This document shows, piece after piece, positions 33,401 to 45,068 of a DNA stretch of 64,000 nt. Positions within the stretch are counted from its first letter, which is position 1; every line of letters begins with the position of its first letter. The notes beneath the pieces were generated by a model that saw nothing but the letters and a program-made list of their open reading frames with translations, had not been told where the DNA came from and searched no databases. A program made the translations under genes and the position numbers. The stretch is from Sphagnum compactum (taxonomy: Eukaryota; Bryophyta; Sphagnopsida; Sphagnales), in the NCBI GenBank assembly GCA_965153455.1, contig OZ234501.1:12834001-12898000 (forward strand), given 5' to 3'.

Positions 33401-36400
33401 GAAACCCGCTTTTCTCTCCTTACAATGTTACTGAAAGTCTCCTAATGCCTCAGAGTGTCACACAATTTGGTAGTTAGTTAGTTCAAACATTCTAACTCTC
33501 AACCTTTAGCCTTCAGCCATAATGTGTCTGAGAGGTAGATTGAATGGTTCTCAAGGTAAGAAGCAAGGCTCTAAAATAAATGGCTCAAAGTCTATTTTAT
33601 GCTACACAAGATAATCATTTGCTTATGCTTTTATGATGAATTCAGTGTTATCAAATTGTATGAAGAAGCACAGTTTTGATATTTACATATCTATATCATA
33701 TAATTTACATATAAAATTTGGTAAAAGAGTCAAAAATAAAATAAAATAATATATTTCTGTTTTTTCAACTCTTTTTTTCATCCTTGCTTAATTGTATGAG
33801 TATAATTGGGTCAAAAAAACATGTAATATTTATAATGACATTATTACAGAAAAACATTATTGCATACATCTATGGTCAATTCATTACTTAACTCTCAGTA
33901 GTTGAACATGTTGAATGCAGTTTGACAATTTATTATAGCTAGTGGCATCCATAATATTTGGAAAAGCAACATTTCATAAAACTGCAAACTAAGGTGTGGG
34001 TTACTTGGAGTAAGAATGAACCTGAAAAGAAGCAAAGTGAGGAAGGTTGTGAATCAAATATCCATTATAAGGTGGAGTCTGACTCCATGTTTACCAAATA
34101 AGAAGACAAAGACTGCCATATAACTTACGGTGCTACAATTGTATTAACACCCTTACAATACATTGCATGAAGTAAGAAAGAACAGGTGGGTTGGTTGGTG
34201 CTCTTGGGATGATGAAACCTTGAGGTGGGTTTCAATTTGCATTCTAGCCACCTCCTTGCTCAAGTTTTCCACCACTGTAAAATTGTTCATGAGTATATCA
34301 ATGTCTTTCCTTATGTCCTCCAAACCAGCCTCCCTCTTCTTTGTCACCAACTCTGCAAGAGATAGCTGCATGTTTTGGCACAACAGAGTGCAGCATTTGG
34401 TGCAAATTCAGCTCCTTTTCTCTTCATTTGTTCATCAAGAGTTTGTGTGAGATGGAAAGAACAAAACCATGAATTAGAAAACTTGCCTATGCAGTTCAAG
34501 GGAAAGCTCTTAGAGCTCATGAAATTTTCTGGGAGACCTCTATCAAGCCATATGAAGCCCTCGTTGCAAGAAGCAAAATAATAAAATGTTGTTTGCTTTG
34601 CAAATAACATTCAACCCTTTCAACATCTAAGTGTGTGCAAGAGAATACCTCACGTTGAGTTTTTTCTTTCTCTTGCACAAAGGTGGGCATCTGGGCCTGC
34701 ATTTTGATGACTAGAATCTCTTGTTCCCGTTCTTGCATTGTAGCCCTATCCCTCTCCTTCAACCTGTTGGTAAGGATGTCAACCTCATGCTTCAGATCTG
34801 ATTGTTTGGTGATCATTTGCATGTCCAATTGCACCTGTTCCCCCACACCTGAACCTCACAGGTGCTCATAGAGCCCAGAGAAAGGAACTTACAGTAAGAT
34901 GAGCATGTTTTCACAGAGAAGCTAGAAATGAAGAAAGGGAGGAAAAGGTACCCTGTCGCCAAGGACCTCCTCTACTTCAAGATTTGCTGCATCTAGTTCC
35001 TTCTGTATCTCGGCTTCAAACTGTTCCTGCAAAGCCCACACATTTGAGGAGTGCAGCTCCAAGAATGTTTTTATGGCTGTGAATGGAGAATAATGATGAA
35101 GCTGTAGTTTAAGTCTTCCCAAGTGTGTGGTCATAGAGTTTATCATTCATATTTACTTTCTCCTCTGCACCAAGTCTCCATTTTTCCATGTTGGCAACCG
35201 ATTTGACATGCTCCTCTGTTTTCTCTTTGGTTGTGTTGTACAAACTCTGAACTGCTGCCTCCACCTCTTTCACCTGTATTACGGATTACAGAAAACCAAC
35301 CAGTTTACAGTTTCTGGGACATCACCATTACTTGTAACTTGCTCATTCATGTTGCCGAAAGCAGTGACTTTGGTCCTTGGAGATGTCAAACTCTATTCAG
35401 GAGCAGTGAAGCAGAGAAATGCTTGGTGGAATGCATCACCTTTGTTGCCCACTTTCCATCCTGGTTTTGCAGAGATTGCAATGCATTGGTCATGATATCA
35501 CACTGCAGGAATGCACAACTACAATTGATTAGCCTCAAAACCTTGAAAGCCCTTTCACCATCACTCATACATTGGAGTGGAAAAATAGAGATTGAGTTTG
35601 AGATTAATCTCTGAAGCAAAATAGCACCTCCCACTCCCCCAATCACGGTTTGTCTCTAACACCTGTTTGCGGTATTTTTCGGGGATCCCATTCAAGTTTT
35701 CCAGTTTATCTAAAACCTGGATCTTCTGCTGCTTTAAAGCTTTGCATTCCATTGAATAATGTTCATACTTCTCATTCACCTCCTGGATCTGCATAGAATA
35801 TATGAATGCTCCTATAATTCTCCATTAGTAAATTCAACCATGCTTGAGTCCTTAGAAATTGCAATTTTTTATCATGTGCATTACGCACATGTTGATGGAA
35901 TGAGCCAAGTGTAAGGAATGATGTCTTGGGTTGCTCAAGATTTACATGAGTAAGCGCACCTCCTTGCTTGCCACCTCTATCTTCACAAGCTCTTCTGCCA
36001 TTGTTACTTGTGCATTCTTGATTTCAATCTTCAAAAATAAAAAACACCCTTCAGTGTTTCAAGATTGAGGATTTGAATCTTATCCTTGTGTGGACTCTGC
36101 ATTGCACACTGCAGATCATCAGATTCAGGCAATTCTTTTCCCACATGATTATTGCTTCCCAATGCTTTAAATCTATACAATAAACACACCAACTTACTTT
36201 CATGCGGGCAACCAGGGGAGCAATACCCTCGAAATGTTCTTTCTCAATTTCTTCAACCTTTCTCTTATACTCATCCCGTAGTCTGATCAATTCAGCAGAT
36301 TCCAACAGAAGGTTTTGCTCCCTCTCCCTGTAGCATCATACCACAGCAAGCATCTGTCTGTCTCTGTGTTACCTTAGAGAGCTCTTCTCACAGGCTAAAA

Positions 36401-37187
36401 ACTGAAAGAACCCAGAAAAAAACAAGCAAAAGCCACCTGAATTTGCTACCTTGCAAGAGATGCTTCACTATCAGCTTGTTCAGCATCCTCCTTCACCAAC
36501 TCCAGAGCTTCTTCATCTGCAGCTGCCTCCTTCACAAGCCTCTGGAGCTCTTCCTTATCATTCTGCACACAAAGAACTTTTCCCCTGTTGCTAGGTAACT
36601 GGATTTATAAGATCCCTACTGAACCCAGTATGCAAAGAAATTTGTGGAGAAGGTGACAATCAACATAATACATTGCTGGTCAAATTCATCATCAGCCAAT
36701 CTATAGCTGGAACAGTAGCGGTATATGATTCACCTTAAGTTGATCAGCCAACTCCAGAGTTTCATTGTGGAGTCGCCTCTCAGACATAACCTTACTGGCA
36801 AGGGTTGCACGTAGATCCTCAAATCTGAATCAAGCAAAGAAAAAAGACTTATCAGAGTTGAAGACTCTACACCAGTCGGGGATGGACACAGAAAAACACA
36901 AAAAATGGTGAGCAAGGCCAGAGCAAAGAGGATTTCTTGAATATTCTTATTTGGGCTACATTGTTTTCTCCTTATCTTGGTGATTAAGATCTCCAGTGTT
37001 TGTACAGTAGAGGATGATTGATTTGGGGGGAAGATTTTGTTGTCCAGTACTTTTGTTTGATGATTTCAGCTCTGTCTGCTTTGAGCTGGTTTTGTTGCAC
37101 AAGTTGCTGCAATCCATTGACAGCTTCGATCTTCTTGACATCTAGCTTCACATAATGTGCTGGGTCTTCAATTTCTTTGTCTGACAT
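27484..37187 (-). CDS. CCDC146: CCDC146/MBO2-type ciliary coiled-coil protein
   Basis: Twenty-one exons in transcript order: 37199-37051 (Met at 37187), 36824-36734, 36562-36450, 36327-36198, 36028-35960, 35788-35663, 35502-35440, 35273-35157, 35026-34952, 34834-34649, 34365-34219, 33185-33069, 32679-32518, 32061-31864, 31515-31330, 30871-30707, 29740-29549, 29246-29094, 28783-28700, 28445-28312, 27640-27484. Phases agree throughout, giving about 933 residues (human 955). Nearly all is predicted coiled coil. Diagnostic segments are GISLIDRNDELCILYEK, RWRVLPGRDNT and the C-terminus AEQRPNAYIAEHLGLPKPFG, then IRHIRKPQ, ending VEV. CCDC146 and Chlamydomonas MBO2 are centriole/axoneme proteins needed for flagellar beating or sperm tail formation. 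The true start is uncertain: exon 1 has an acceptor just before it (37200), so an upstream exon may exist. Expression in sperm-forming cells is expected. Confidence 0.88.
31160..31218 (-). repeat. tRNA-derived SINE-like remnant, copy 2
   Basis: Minus strand holds an A-box-like TGGTAGCTTATAAG (31218-31205) and, after ATTCATGGCTACC, a B-box-like GGGTTCGAAGTTC (31172-31160). Spacing is similar to that of a tRNA promoter. It aligns with the plus-strand copy in RPN5 intron 2 at 39,529. It lies in a CCDC146 intron, in the same orientation as that gene. Confidence 0.5.
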
Positions 37188-37199
37188 ATCTTCTGAGTC

Positions 37200-38640
37200 C
37201 TGCCAGTCAAAGAAAAATCATGTGTGTGCATTGTAATATGGCAATTTATTGTTGTTGTTGTTGTTGTCTGATATCTGGAGTTCTTTGGCTGCTGATGAAT
37301 TCATGGAGTAACAAAAATAGAGTCAAAGACTACAATTTGCCAGAGCTTTTTGAATTTGGGCATCAAGAGTGCTTTGCTACAAACTATTCTATTCAAAACT
37401 CAAACGGAAAGAATCAAGGAGGATGGATTACCAACAATGTTTTCTCAGCTCCCTTGCTGCAAGTTCTTTCTCTTCGTTCTTCTTGGTTCACATCAATTTT
37501 TTTCCTGTTCCTTTGCGCTCACAGTACTGTTTGGCTAAACCTTGCAGTTTGCTGCCACTCCTTCTGAGCTCAATTTAAAAAAATAAAATCAAACAAAGCA
37601 GCAGAGGTAGTGATGGATGATGGGTCTTCCACCACAAAACTTTAAAGTCCTGAATTCTTCACCCTTTAGAGAAAGCAAGAGAGAGAGATATATGCATCCT
37701 GGCATGATAATAATTGCAAGAGACACTGTAAATGTGTATACCGAAAGCTTGAAGGATTCTGGAGAGTGGCACCAAGAAGAAGAAGAAGAAGAAGAAGAAG
37801 AAGAGTTTACCAGTGAGACAGAGAGCCGAATAGACACAAACCTCATGGGATTCAGCTGGAACCTAACTTCCAACTGCAACTGCTTCCCACACATGGCTAC
37901 AATCTACAGGATGATCTTCTGGGCAATAGTTCCAAAACGCTTCAGATTCAGTTATTCAATGAACAGGTTGTTAATCTCCACAAAACATAAACAGAAACAC
38001 CTCTGTGCCTACCATGCCACCATGCAGCAGCATGGTCATGACCTCTCATTTAGCAAACGCCAAAACGGAAAAACAAATTTCTCCTATTTTGTTTGTTGGA
38101 AGCCCCAAGAGTAAAGCTGCAATAGCACCTCGTGTTAGCAGCTAATCCACTAACATGGGATTAACACCCGACTTCCCACTAAACCCTAACATTAACCCTA
38201 ACATGAACTTTAAAATGATTTTGAAGTCCAATGTTTTTTCTTCATCCATTGGCAGCAAGAAACTGAGAAAGGATTGAACTTTGGACATTTGGGTTGTAAG
38301 GGCAGATTTTAATCATTGCATCATTGTATCATGTGCTTTTAAAAAGAAAACACTTGTGTAACAAAGACACTTCCAACATCAATCATTGTGCAAGTATAAT
38401 TTGAATCTTTTTTCATGTTAGGTGTTTTTGAGGACTTCATGAATGATTTCCTATTAGGTACGTATAAGAAAAAAGGGACTACGAATGGAAATACAGAATG
38501 TATACATACCTAACCATTTGGTAGGTAGGTAGGTTGTAGTGGTGGTGGTGTAGAGCTCATTTTAGGGTTTTGCCACAGCGCTTGTTACAGAGAAGGGCGG
38601 ACGGAGAGAGGGAGAGAGCGCGGTGCAAGGGAGAGATCGC

Positions 38641-38683
<43 letters not shown>

Positions 38684-38738
38684 CACAGAGAGTCTTGTGC
38701 TTTTGAGACAGAGACATAGAGAGAGAGGGAGTGCAAGG
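37200..38738. promoter_or_regulatory. Shared upstream region of CCDC146 and RPN5
   Basis: These divergent genes are separated by about 1.5 kb. The interval holds a (GAA)n tract at 37,778-37,805, telo-box motifs (AAACCCTAA at 38181-38189, TAACCCTAAC just after), GGTAGGTAGGTAGG near 38,520 and a (GA)n tract at 38645-38680 in the presumed RPN5 leader. Telo-boxes and GA tracts are frequent in promoters of broadly expressed plant genes. A non-coding or short coding first exon of CCDC146 may also be hidden here. Confidence 0.5.
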
Positions 38739-41700
38739 ATGAGCGTTATGGAGGAGGATTTGAAAGTGCCGGTGGAGCGAAGCAAGAGAGGTGGGGCTGA
38801 TTATGAGGCGCTTGACAGGGATATCGAGAAGCAGCGGTTAGTGGCTTTGGAGGTATGTGCCAAACCCTGTGGAAGAGGAGCATCTTTGCTATTCCATTCT
38901 CCTTTCTCAGAACGTAAAATCTGTGAGTGTGTTTTTTTCCAGTGGAGTTGTGGGCTTCTAGGGTTTCTATATGAGCACTGGTGGATTTGTTATCCCGTGA
39001 GGAGAGGCCGTTGGAAATCGGCTTTAGGTTATCGAGTGATTGAAAGAAGTTTGATGACTAGATCGTTTGAAACTGGTTTGTAGTCTTGAGTCGGAATAGG
39101 TGGCTATGCAAGCATTGCGGGCTACACCATGTATGTGTCCCAGGTACTGGGTGGATTGCTAAGTTTGGGGATTGGGAATCTCGGATCAGGGAAAGAAGTT
39201 GGATGTGGCAATTGAAGCGTTGTTGAATTTGGAGAAGCAAATGCGACTTGCTGCTGATATTACTGGGACCAAGAAGGTGGTGATTGCCATCATGCAGCTG
39301 TGTTATGAAGCACGTGCCTGGAAGACTCTCATTGAACAGATTCTAGTTCTCTCAAAGCGCCGATCTCAACTCAAACAAGTGATTTTCTAATCCCTGTTTT
39401 CTTACATTGAAGAGGGCTTAAACAGAGAGCAAGTACTGTTGAAATTTTCTTTGAGCGTCCAGAATGGAGAACGTTTACTTGCTGGACTCCAATAGATGGG
39501 ATCTATGTGTTAGTCAGCATGAAGCCAGTAGCTGAGTGATTAGGGTTGATGGCCACCTTGAAATAGTCATCTGAAGGGTTCCAAGTCCTCATGGGAAGAT
39601 TTTGACCAGTATGTTACCAATTCTGGTCACTAGACACTATATATGTCAGGGGACAGTAGTGCCACTCAATCAGTTTGTCAGCAGACACATCAACACTATT
39701 GTTCTACAGAAGAAAGTAAGGAAACCCAGCATACATGTACCAAAGCTATGCCATATGAGTATGCACATTGGCTTCTTCCATTGCTGATGTCCTTTCATTT
39801 TCTGGCAAAGTGTGGGTTGTCATGTGGCCTCCTGTTCATTTTCTATCCAGTTTGATATTTTCTTGTGGCATGGGCTTGTCTATGGGATGTTTCCAGGCAG
39901 TATCAGCAATGGTGCAGCAGGCCATGCAGTACATTGATGACACTCCAGACCTTGATACACGGATTGAGCTCATTGAGACGCTCAACAATGTTTCAGCTGG
40001 CAAGGTGGGTGTTCTGGATTCAAGGTGACATTGAACTGCATTGTGTATCCCTGTTGGTTTTGAAACAGGGCCCTCAATTAATTGTCAACCAGAAATGTGC
40101 AGATTTCAAGGCTTTGTAGTTTATATGAAGACACTCTATATGTTTCTGGGTCGCAGATTTATGTTGAGATAGAGAGAGCACGTCTGATCAGGAAGCTGGC
40201 AAAGATCAAGGAAGAACAAGGCCAGGTTGCCGAAGCAGCTGAACTCATGCAAGAAGTTGCAGTACGTGCTGTGACTTACTACTTTTAGCTTCCTAATTTT
40301 TAATCTCTGTGAGTGTCATGAGTGGAGCATTGAGAAATCAGTACTTAATCAGTAGAAGGTTTGCCTTCTACAGAATGTCCTGAGAGACAGGATGAGGGCA
40401 GAATGGATGTAGACTTCTGGTACCTTCTGGTTTGACATGCTTCTGGAAATGTGACAGAAACCCATGACACAGATTTCTGTATGATTGTTTGTGCTAAGTT
40501 TCAAACTGATCATTATAAACTCACCTATATCCACTGTTAGGAACTGATGAAGTTAGTGAATGTCATTTAGCTACTGATATTCATGATATAGGTGATGGTC
40601 TGATACCTTTCGAGTGGTACAAGGTTATGACTATACTTATTCTTGTTGTGTTATTGGGGTTGGGCTGGGACTGATGTGACATTTATTTGATTACCTTAGA
40701 ATGCTTTCTGTGGAGTCTCTCTCTGCAATCATAATGATTTTTTGTTTTGAAAATTTCTCTGCCATACCACCTACCAATGCTGGGCTTGGCCATCAGAGAT
40801 TCAGAGTTGTTCCTTGTTCATTTCTGTTTGTGGATATGAATTTGTGCATGTGTGCTGATTCCCTTATTATCTGGGGGTGGGGGGAGTTTGCAGGTTGAGA
40901 CTTTTGGTGCCATGGCAAAGACAGAGAAGATTGCCTTCATTCTTGAACAGGTACATCTTGTACCCTCCAGGGTTGCCTTCATTTATCTTTCAAAAAGGTT
41001 TGCTGCACATACTCAGTCACACCAGCTGGGAGGCAGAAAGATTGATGGACTCCAGTGATCTGGGAAGCTATGCTGTATTCTTGTTTCATGTTCTTTTTCC
41101 TTAGGGTAGATTCAGACTCAAAGCTGGTGGTAGAAACAGGCTGGAATGCCCTTGTGTTGTTTGTAAGTGGATACCTCTCAGGGAGACAACAGATCTATCT
41201 TCAAGGCCTGTCATGAGTGGGAGTGTTGGTGATGTATGATTGTTAACAGGTAGCAGTAAAACACTGTGAATGTAGCAAGTGCAGCAAGGTTATGACTGCA
41301 CTTGTTCTTGTCATGTTTTATTTTGGTTTGGCCAGAACTGACATAACAGTTACCTTGGAATTTTTCCTTTGGACTTTTCTCTGAATCTCATAGATTTGAA
41401 TTTGGCAGGTGCGCCTGTGCTTGGATCACAAGGACTACATGCGTGCACAGATACTGTCAAGGAAAATAAGTCCCCGTGTCTTCAATCCTGAAGCTGACAA
41501 AGACAAGAAGAAGCCAAAGGAGGGAGACAATATTGTGATGGAACCTGGTCCTGATGTTCCCTCTTTGACTGAGTTGAAACGTCTCTACTATGAGCTACTG
41601 ATCAGGTGGAGTCCTAATGCTGCAAGCTGACTCTAACAAATCCAGATTTGAACAGACTATGGAGTATCATACAGCAGAGCCATTGAGCTTAATTGCTGGT

Positions 41701-44582
41701 GATTACAACAGGCTTGATGGTACTGTTGACTGTTGAATTTATAACTGGTGATTATAACAGGCATGATGCTACTGTTGGCAGAGAGGAATGAAACACTCTC
41801 AATTATTTTAAGTCTTAGTCATGTGGTAATAGCAAAGTGGGGTTTGGGTATCACACTGCATGATACAAAAACTGTGGGCTACTTTTTGAATTTAATATGG
41901 GAAATGGGGGCTACAGAAGGAGAAGAGTAATGTTTCCAGATGCTCAAATGCTTGGTTAATGTTTGGGTTGAGCAGGTACTATTCACATAGCCAGGACTAC
42001 TTGGAGATATGTCGGAGTTACCAGGCCATATATGAAACTGCAACAGTGAAGGAAGATCCATCTCAATGGATTCCTGTAAAATCCAACCCCTGACCTTTAG
42101 TTCTCATCTCAGTAGGCAGTGGTTCTTCCTTTTGCATCCTGACTGCTGAAGGGTTCTGGTGTGTTGTACCCCTGAAACTTTATGGTTTCACAGTTGATAG
42201 TTTAAATTATCCCAGTCTGTGATGACTTTGTGCTCATGAGACTTTTGGTTGGGCTGCACAGGTTCTGAGAAAGATTTGTTGGAACCTAGTACTGGCTCCA
42301 CATGACAGTATGCAGTCCAGCTTGCTGAATAGCACCTTGGAGGACAAGAAGCTGTCTGAGCTTCCTAAGTTCCGGTTAGTGTAGGCTGCTTTGAGTAGTC
42401 TATTATGATGCAGCCTTGGAATTGGGAGTTTCTCTACACTATCTTGAATTTGCGGTTGAGATGTGTGTTTGTTTTAGCTGTGCAAGGAGTGCAGCTTAAG
42501 TTTATGCACTTCAGTCTGTCTGCAGGAGTCAACAGAGACAGACATGACACATGACATGACAGTTACCTTCAATATGTTGTTATTGTGGATGTTTCTCTGC
42601 AAGGTCATAGATATGTTTTTCAGTGGCTAGAGCAGATGTACTGCATCCAAGCAATCATCAGTGGTGTGCTTAAAGTATATGGTCAGGGTGGTATATGGTC
42701 ACAATCATTAACCTCTGTGGAGGCCTCTTCATTCCTTTGGCTTAGATGCTTTCTTCTACTGGGGCAAGCTACAATGAATGATGCTTCTTGCAGGCTTGGT
42801 TTGTCTTGAATGAGGATATTTTTGACTCTTTTTATTAGCTATGTCTCTTTAGTGTAGCTGACATCAGGACTGAGTCTTCCTGTTGCTTCCAGAAATGTGA
42901 TAGAGACTGAGAACACATAGGTTTGTATAGTTGTTTTATTTGTTTGAACAGATTATTATAAACTTGTCCACTCCCACTTTGGCAGCTGATAAAGTCAGTG
43001 AGGGAGTAATGGTGGCTAGTCAGTGCCATACATGATGAAGGTGATGATCTGATTCTTTGTGAGTGACAATCACAAGGTTATGATTGCACTTGTTTTTTCT
43101 TTAGTTTGGTCAGAACTGACACGACTTTTCTTTAGAGTATTGTCAAGATTTTTTTTTTAATCTCTTAGATAAGTCATGAGACAGTGAAGCAGTAGAATCA
43201 AGTATCTGGATGTTTGAATTGGACCACATATTACTAGTGTTTTGGATGAAATGTGAGGAAGGGGCTTTCAGCATACTCTTCAGGGACTCATTAGTTTTGT
43301 GACTGACCAGTAAGACAACAAATGTTGATGTAGAGGGCAGGACATTGTGGGTGCAGGTCTTTATTGAAGCACTTTGTGACCATGGAAGTGATAAGGTGGG
43401 CTGATTTCTTGGAGGAGTACAAGGATGAATTTGATCAGGAGTCAACATTGCCTGGTGAAGATCCTGGGAACCGTGCTGTTGATGATCTTCGCCTGCGTGT
43501 CATTGAGCATGTATGTTTCACATTCCCCTTACACTCACATTAGTCCTAGCTTGGTTTCTTTCCTTGTCCAAGGCGGTCATGTCCTGAAATCTTGTGTGGG
43601 AGAAAGGTCCTCAAGTTGACAGGTGAAATCAAACCACACTCAATTGAGCAACTTTTTCACACAAGTGTGCAAGTCCTGACTGTTTAGAGTTAATAAGTGC
43701 AACCACACTTGCAGTCCACAATCTGATGTTAAGTACATTACCCAGTTGTCAAGATGAATCACCTGTCTAGTCTCCCAAGTGATGTAAGTTTTAAATTCCC
43801 CACTTAGGAAGTATGGAAGGATTTGAAGGATTATGAGACATTTTGAATGCTCTCTTTGGAGTGAGTTTGTAGAAGAGAAGTATGCTGGCCTTTGCTGAGC
43901 AGTGTCAAGTTTTCTATGCAGAATATTTTGGTAGTTTCCAAATACTACTCAAGAATCACACTGAAGCGACTTTCAGAACTTCTTAGTCTCACTTTTCAGG
44001 TGATGTTGTCATGTTTTTGCCCATCCTGTGCCCTGTAACATCCTTTTCCTTGCTGCCATGATGCCTTGCATACAAGGTCAATATTAGATGCTAGACTACA
44101 CAGTATCTTTCAAAGTTGCAGATATTCTTGATTATTATTAAGGCCATTGCAGTGTAAATCAATCTGGATATTCATGATTTGTTGAGTTCACCAGTTTCTA
44201 GTCACCTGAATTTACTAGTCTAGGACTAGTAAATCACCTGTCAGACCAGGGTGAACCTAGGTTTTGTCCTGAAGAAATTTCTAGTTGCTTCACAAGATTT
44301 TGTGGAATTTTTCTCTAGTGCTACAACCACTGGGCTCACTAAAGTAATTCTATCTTGCAGGAAACTGAGAAGCACCTTTCAGATATGGTGGTGTCCAAGG
44401 CTCTCAAAGCAAAGGTTGACAGGCCAGCTGGAGTTGTCTCCTTCCAGAGCAAACAGGATAGTAATGATGTGCTCAATTCATGGGCTGTGAGCATAGAGAA
44501 GCTGTTGGAGCTTGTGGAGAAGAGCTGCCACCAGATTCACAAGGAGACTATGGTACATAAGGTCACTCTGAAGGTACAGTAG
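38739..44582 (+). CDS. RPN5: 26S proteasome non-ATPase regulatory subunit 12 (RPN5/PSMD12)
   Basis: Eleven exons: 38739-38852, 39190-39378, 39897-40004, 40157-40261, 40894-40950, 41409-41605, 41976-42075, 42262-42374, 43357-43510, 43922-43999, 44361-44582. All phases agree and give 478 residues (Arabidopsis RPN5 442, human 456). RPN5 is a structural subunit of the proteasome lid, contacting the deubiquitinase module and the core. Recognisable blocks are [38 protein letters not shown], the plant-typical [20 protein letters not shown] and [19 protein letters not shown]. The C-terminal PCI region includes [20 protein letters not shown] (residues 380 on), [19 protein letters not shown] and the end helix [14 protein letters not shown]. 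The N-terminal stretch before [15 protein letters not shown] is longer than in Arabidopsis, more like animals. Introns carry several copies of an interspersed repeat. Confidence 0.95.
39505..39600 (+). repeat. tRNA-derived SINE-like remnant, copy 1
   Basis: RPN5 intron 2 contains TAGCTGAGTGAT (39529-39540), an almost perfect tRNA A box, and GGTTCCAAGTCC (39577-39588), a good B box, at tRNA-like distance. Between them GGTTGATGGCCACC matches the minus-strand copy at 31.2 kb. No tRNA cloverleaf closes, so a SINE head rather than a tRNA gene is favoured. Confidence 0.55.
40436..40745 (+). repeat. Intronic repeat family, copy B (RPN5 intron 4)
   Basis: The longest copy. Head CTTCTGGAAATGTGACAGA, then TTCTGTATGATTGTTT, centre AAGGTTATGACTATACTT and tail CTCTCTCTGCAATCATAATG. 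Other copies share these blocks in the same order and orientation. Confidence 0.6.
41270..41405 (+). repeat. Intronic repeat family, copy C (RPN5 intron 5)
   Basis: Right half only: CAAGGTTATGACTGCACTTG, GGCCAGAACTGACATAACAG, TTACCTTGGAATTTTTCC and CTCATAGATTTGAA. It runs almost to the exon 6 acceptor at 41408, so part of the acceptor region may derive from the repeat. Confidence 0.6.
42530..42612 (+). repeat. Intronic repeat family, copy D (RPN5 intron 8)
   Basis: Tail segment only: ATGACAGTTACCTTCAATAT, GTTGTTATTGTGGATGTTTC and CTGCAAGGTCATAGATATG, matching the ends of copies A to C. Confidence 0.5.
42880..43145 (+). repeat. Intronic repeat family, copy E (RPN5 intron 8)
   Basis: Head TTGCTTCCAGAAATGTGATA, then TTTGTATAGTTGTTTTATTT, ATTATAAACTTGTCCACT, CACAAGGTTATGATTGCACT and TTGGTCAGAACTGACACGAC. 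It parallels copy B over most of its length. Confidence 0.6.
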
Positions 44583-45068
44583 TGACAGGGCCTTAGATAC
44601 ATGATAACTGTGTAGACTACTCTGCTTTTGGAGCTCAAGTTTTACTGTCTACTCTTGATCCTGAAATTATCGTCTTTGATTTTTATACAGCTAACTGTGG
44701 GTCCATAAGTTCAACATGCACTTTGCCCCAGACTATTTCCTGTATTAGGCTTATATTTGTCAACTGTTTTTGTGGTTAGACATGTTTCTCTCGATCAGTA
44801 TTTGCTCAAAACCTTTGTAGTCTGTGACACCGAGATCTGAAGAATCTTGTCTTTTGGCGACCATGGGACATCCTACATCTATGTTTGCATTGTATTGTTC
44901 TCATTGGAACCCATGTTTTCAACCAGCAATATGTTCACACAATCATGACTGGTTTGCCAAATCCACTGAAACCAATTGTGGTTGAATTTTGTACTTTGGG
45001 AAATAGAGTACGTTGAATGAGTTCCATTTGTTAGGGTGGATAAGAACAGAAAGAGACAGCTTCATATT

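Noticed and set aside
34380-34450. Extra CCDC146 exon (TLDEQMKRKGAEF)
   Set aside because: Lacks an acceptor, and its frame is incompatible with exon 11 starting at 34365.
37617-38114. 165-codon plus-strand frame upstream of RPN5 with a Glu run
   Set aside because: The Glu run comes from a GAA microsatellite; the rest has no family resemblance and no splice-consistent link to RPN5.
39529-39588. Functional tRNA gene
   Set aside because: A and B boxes are present but acceptor and anticodon stems do not pair, so a SINE head fits better.
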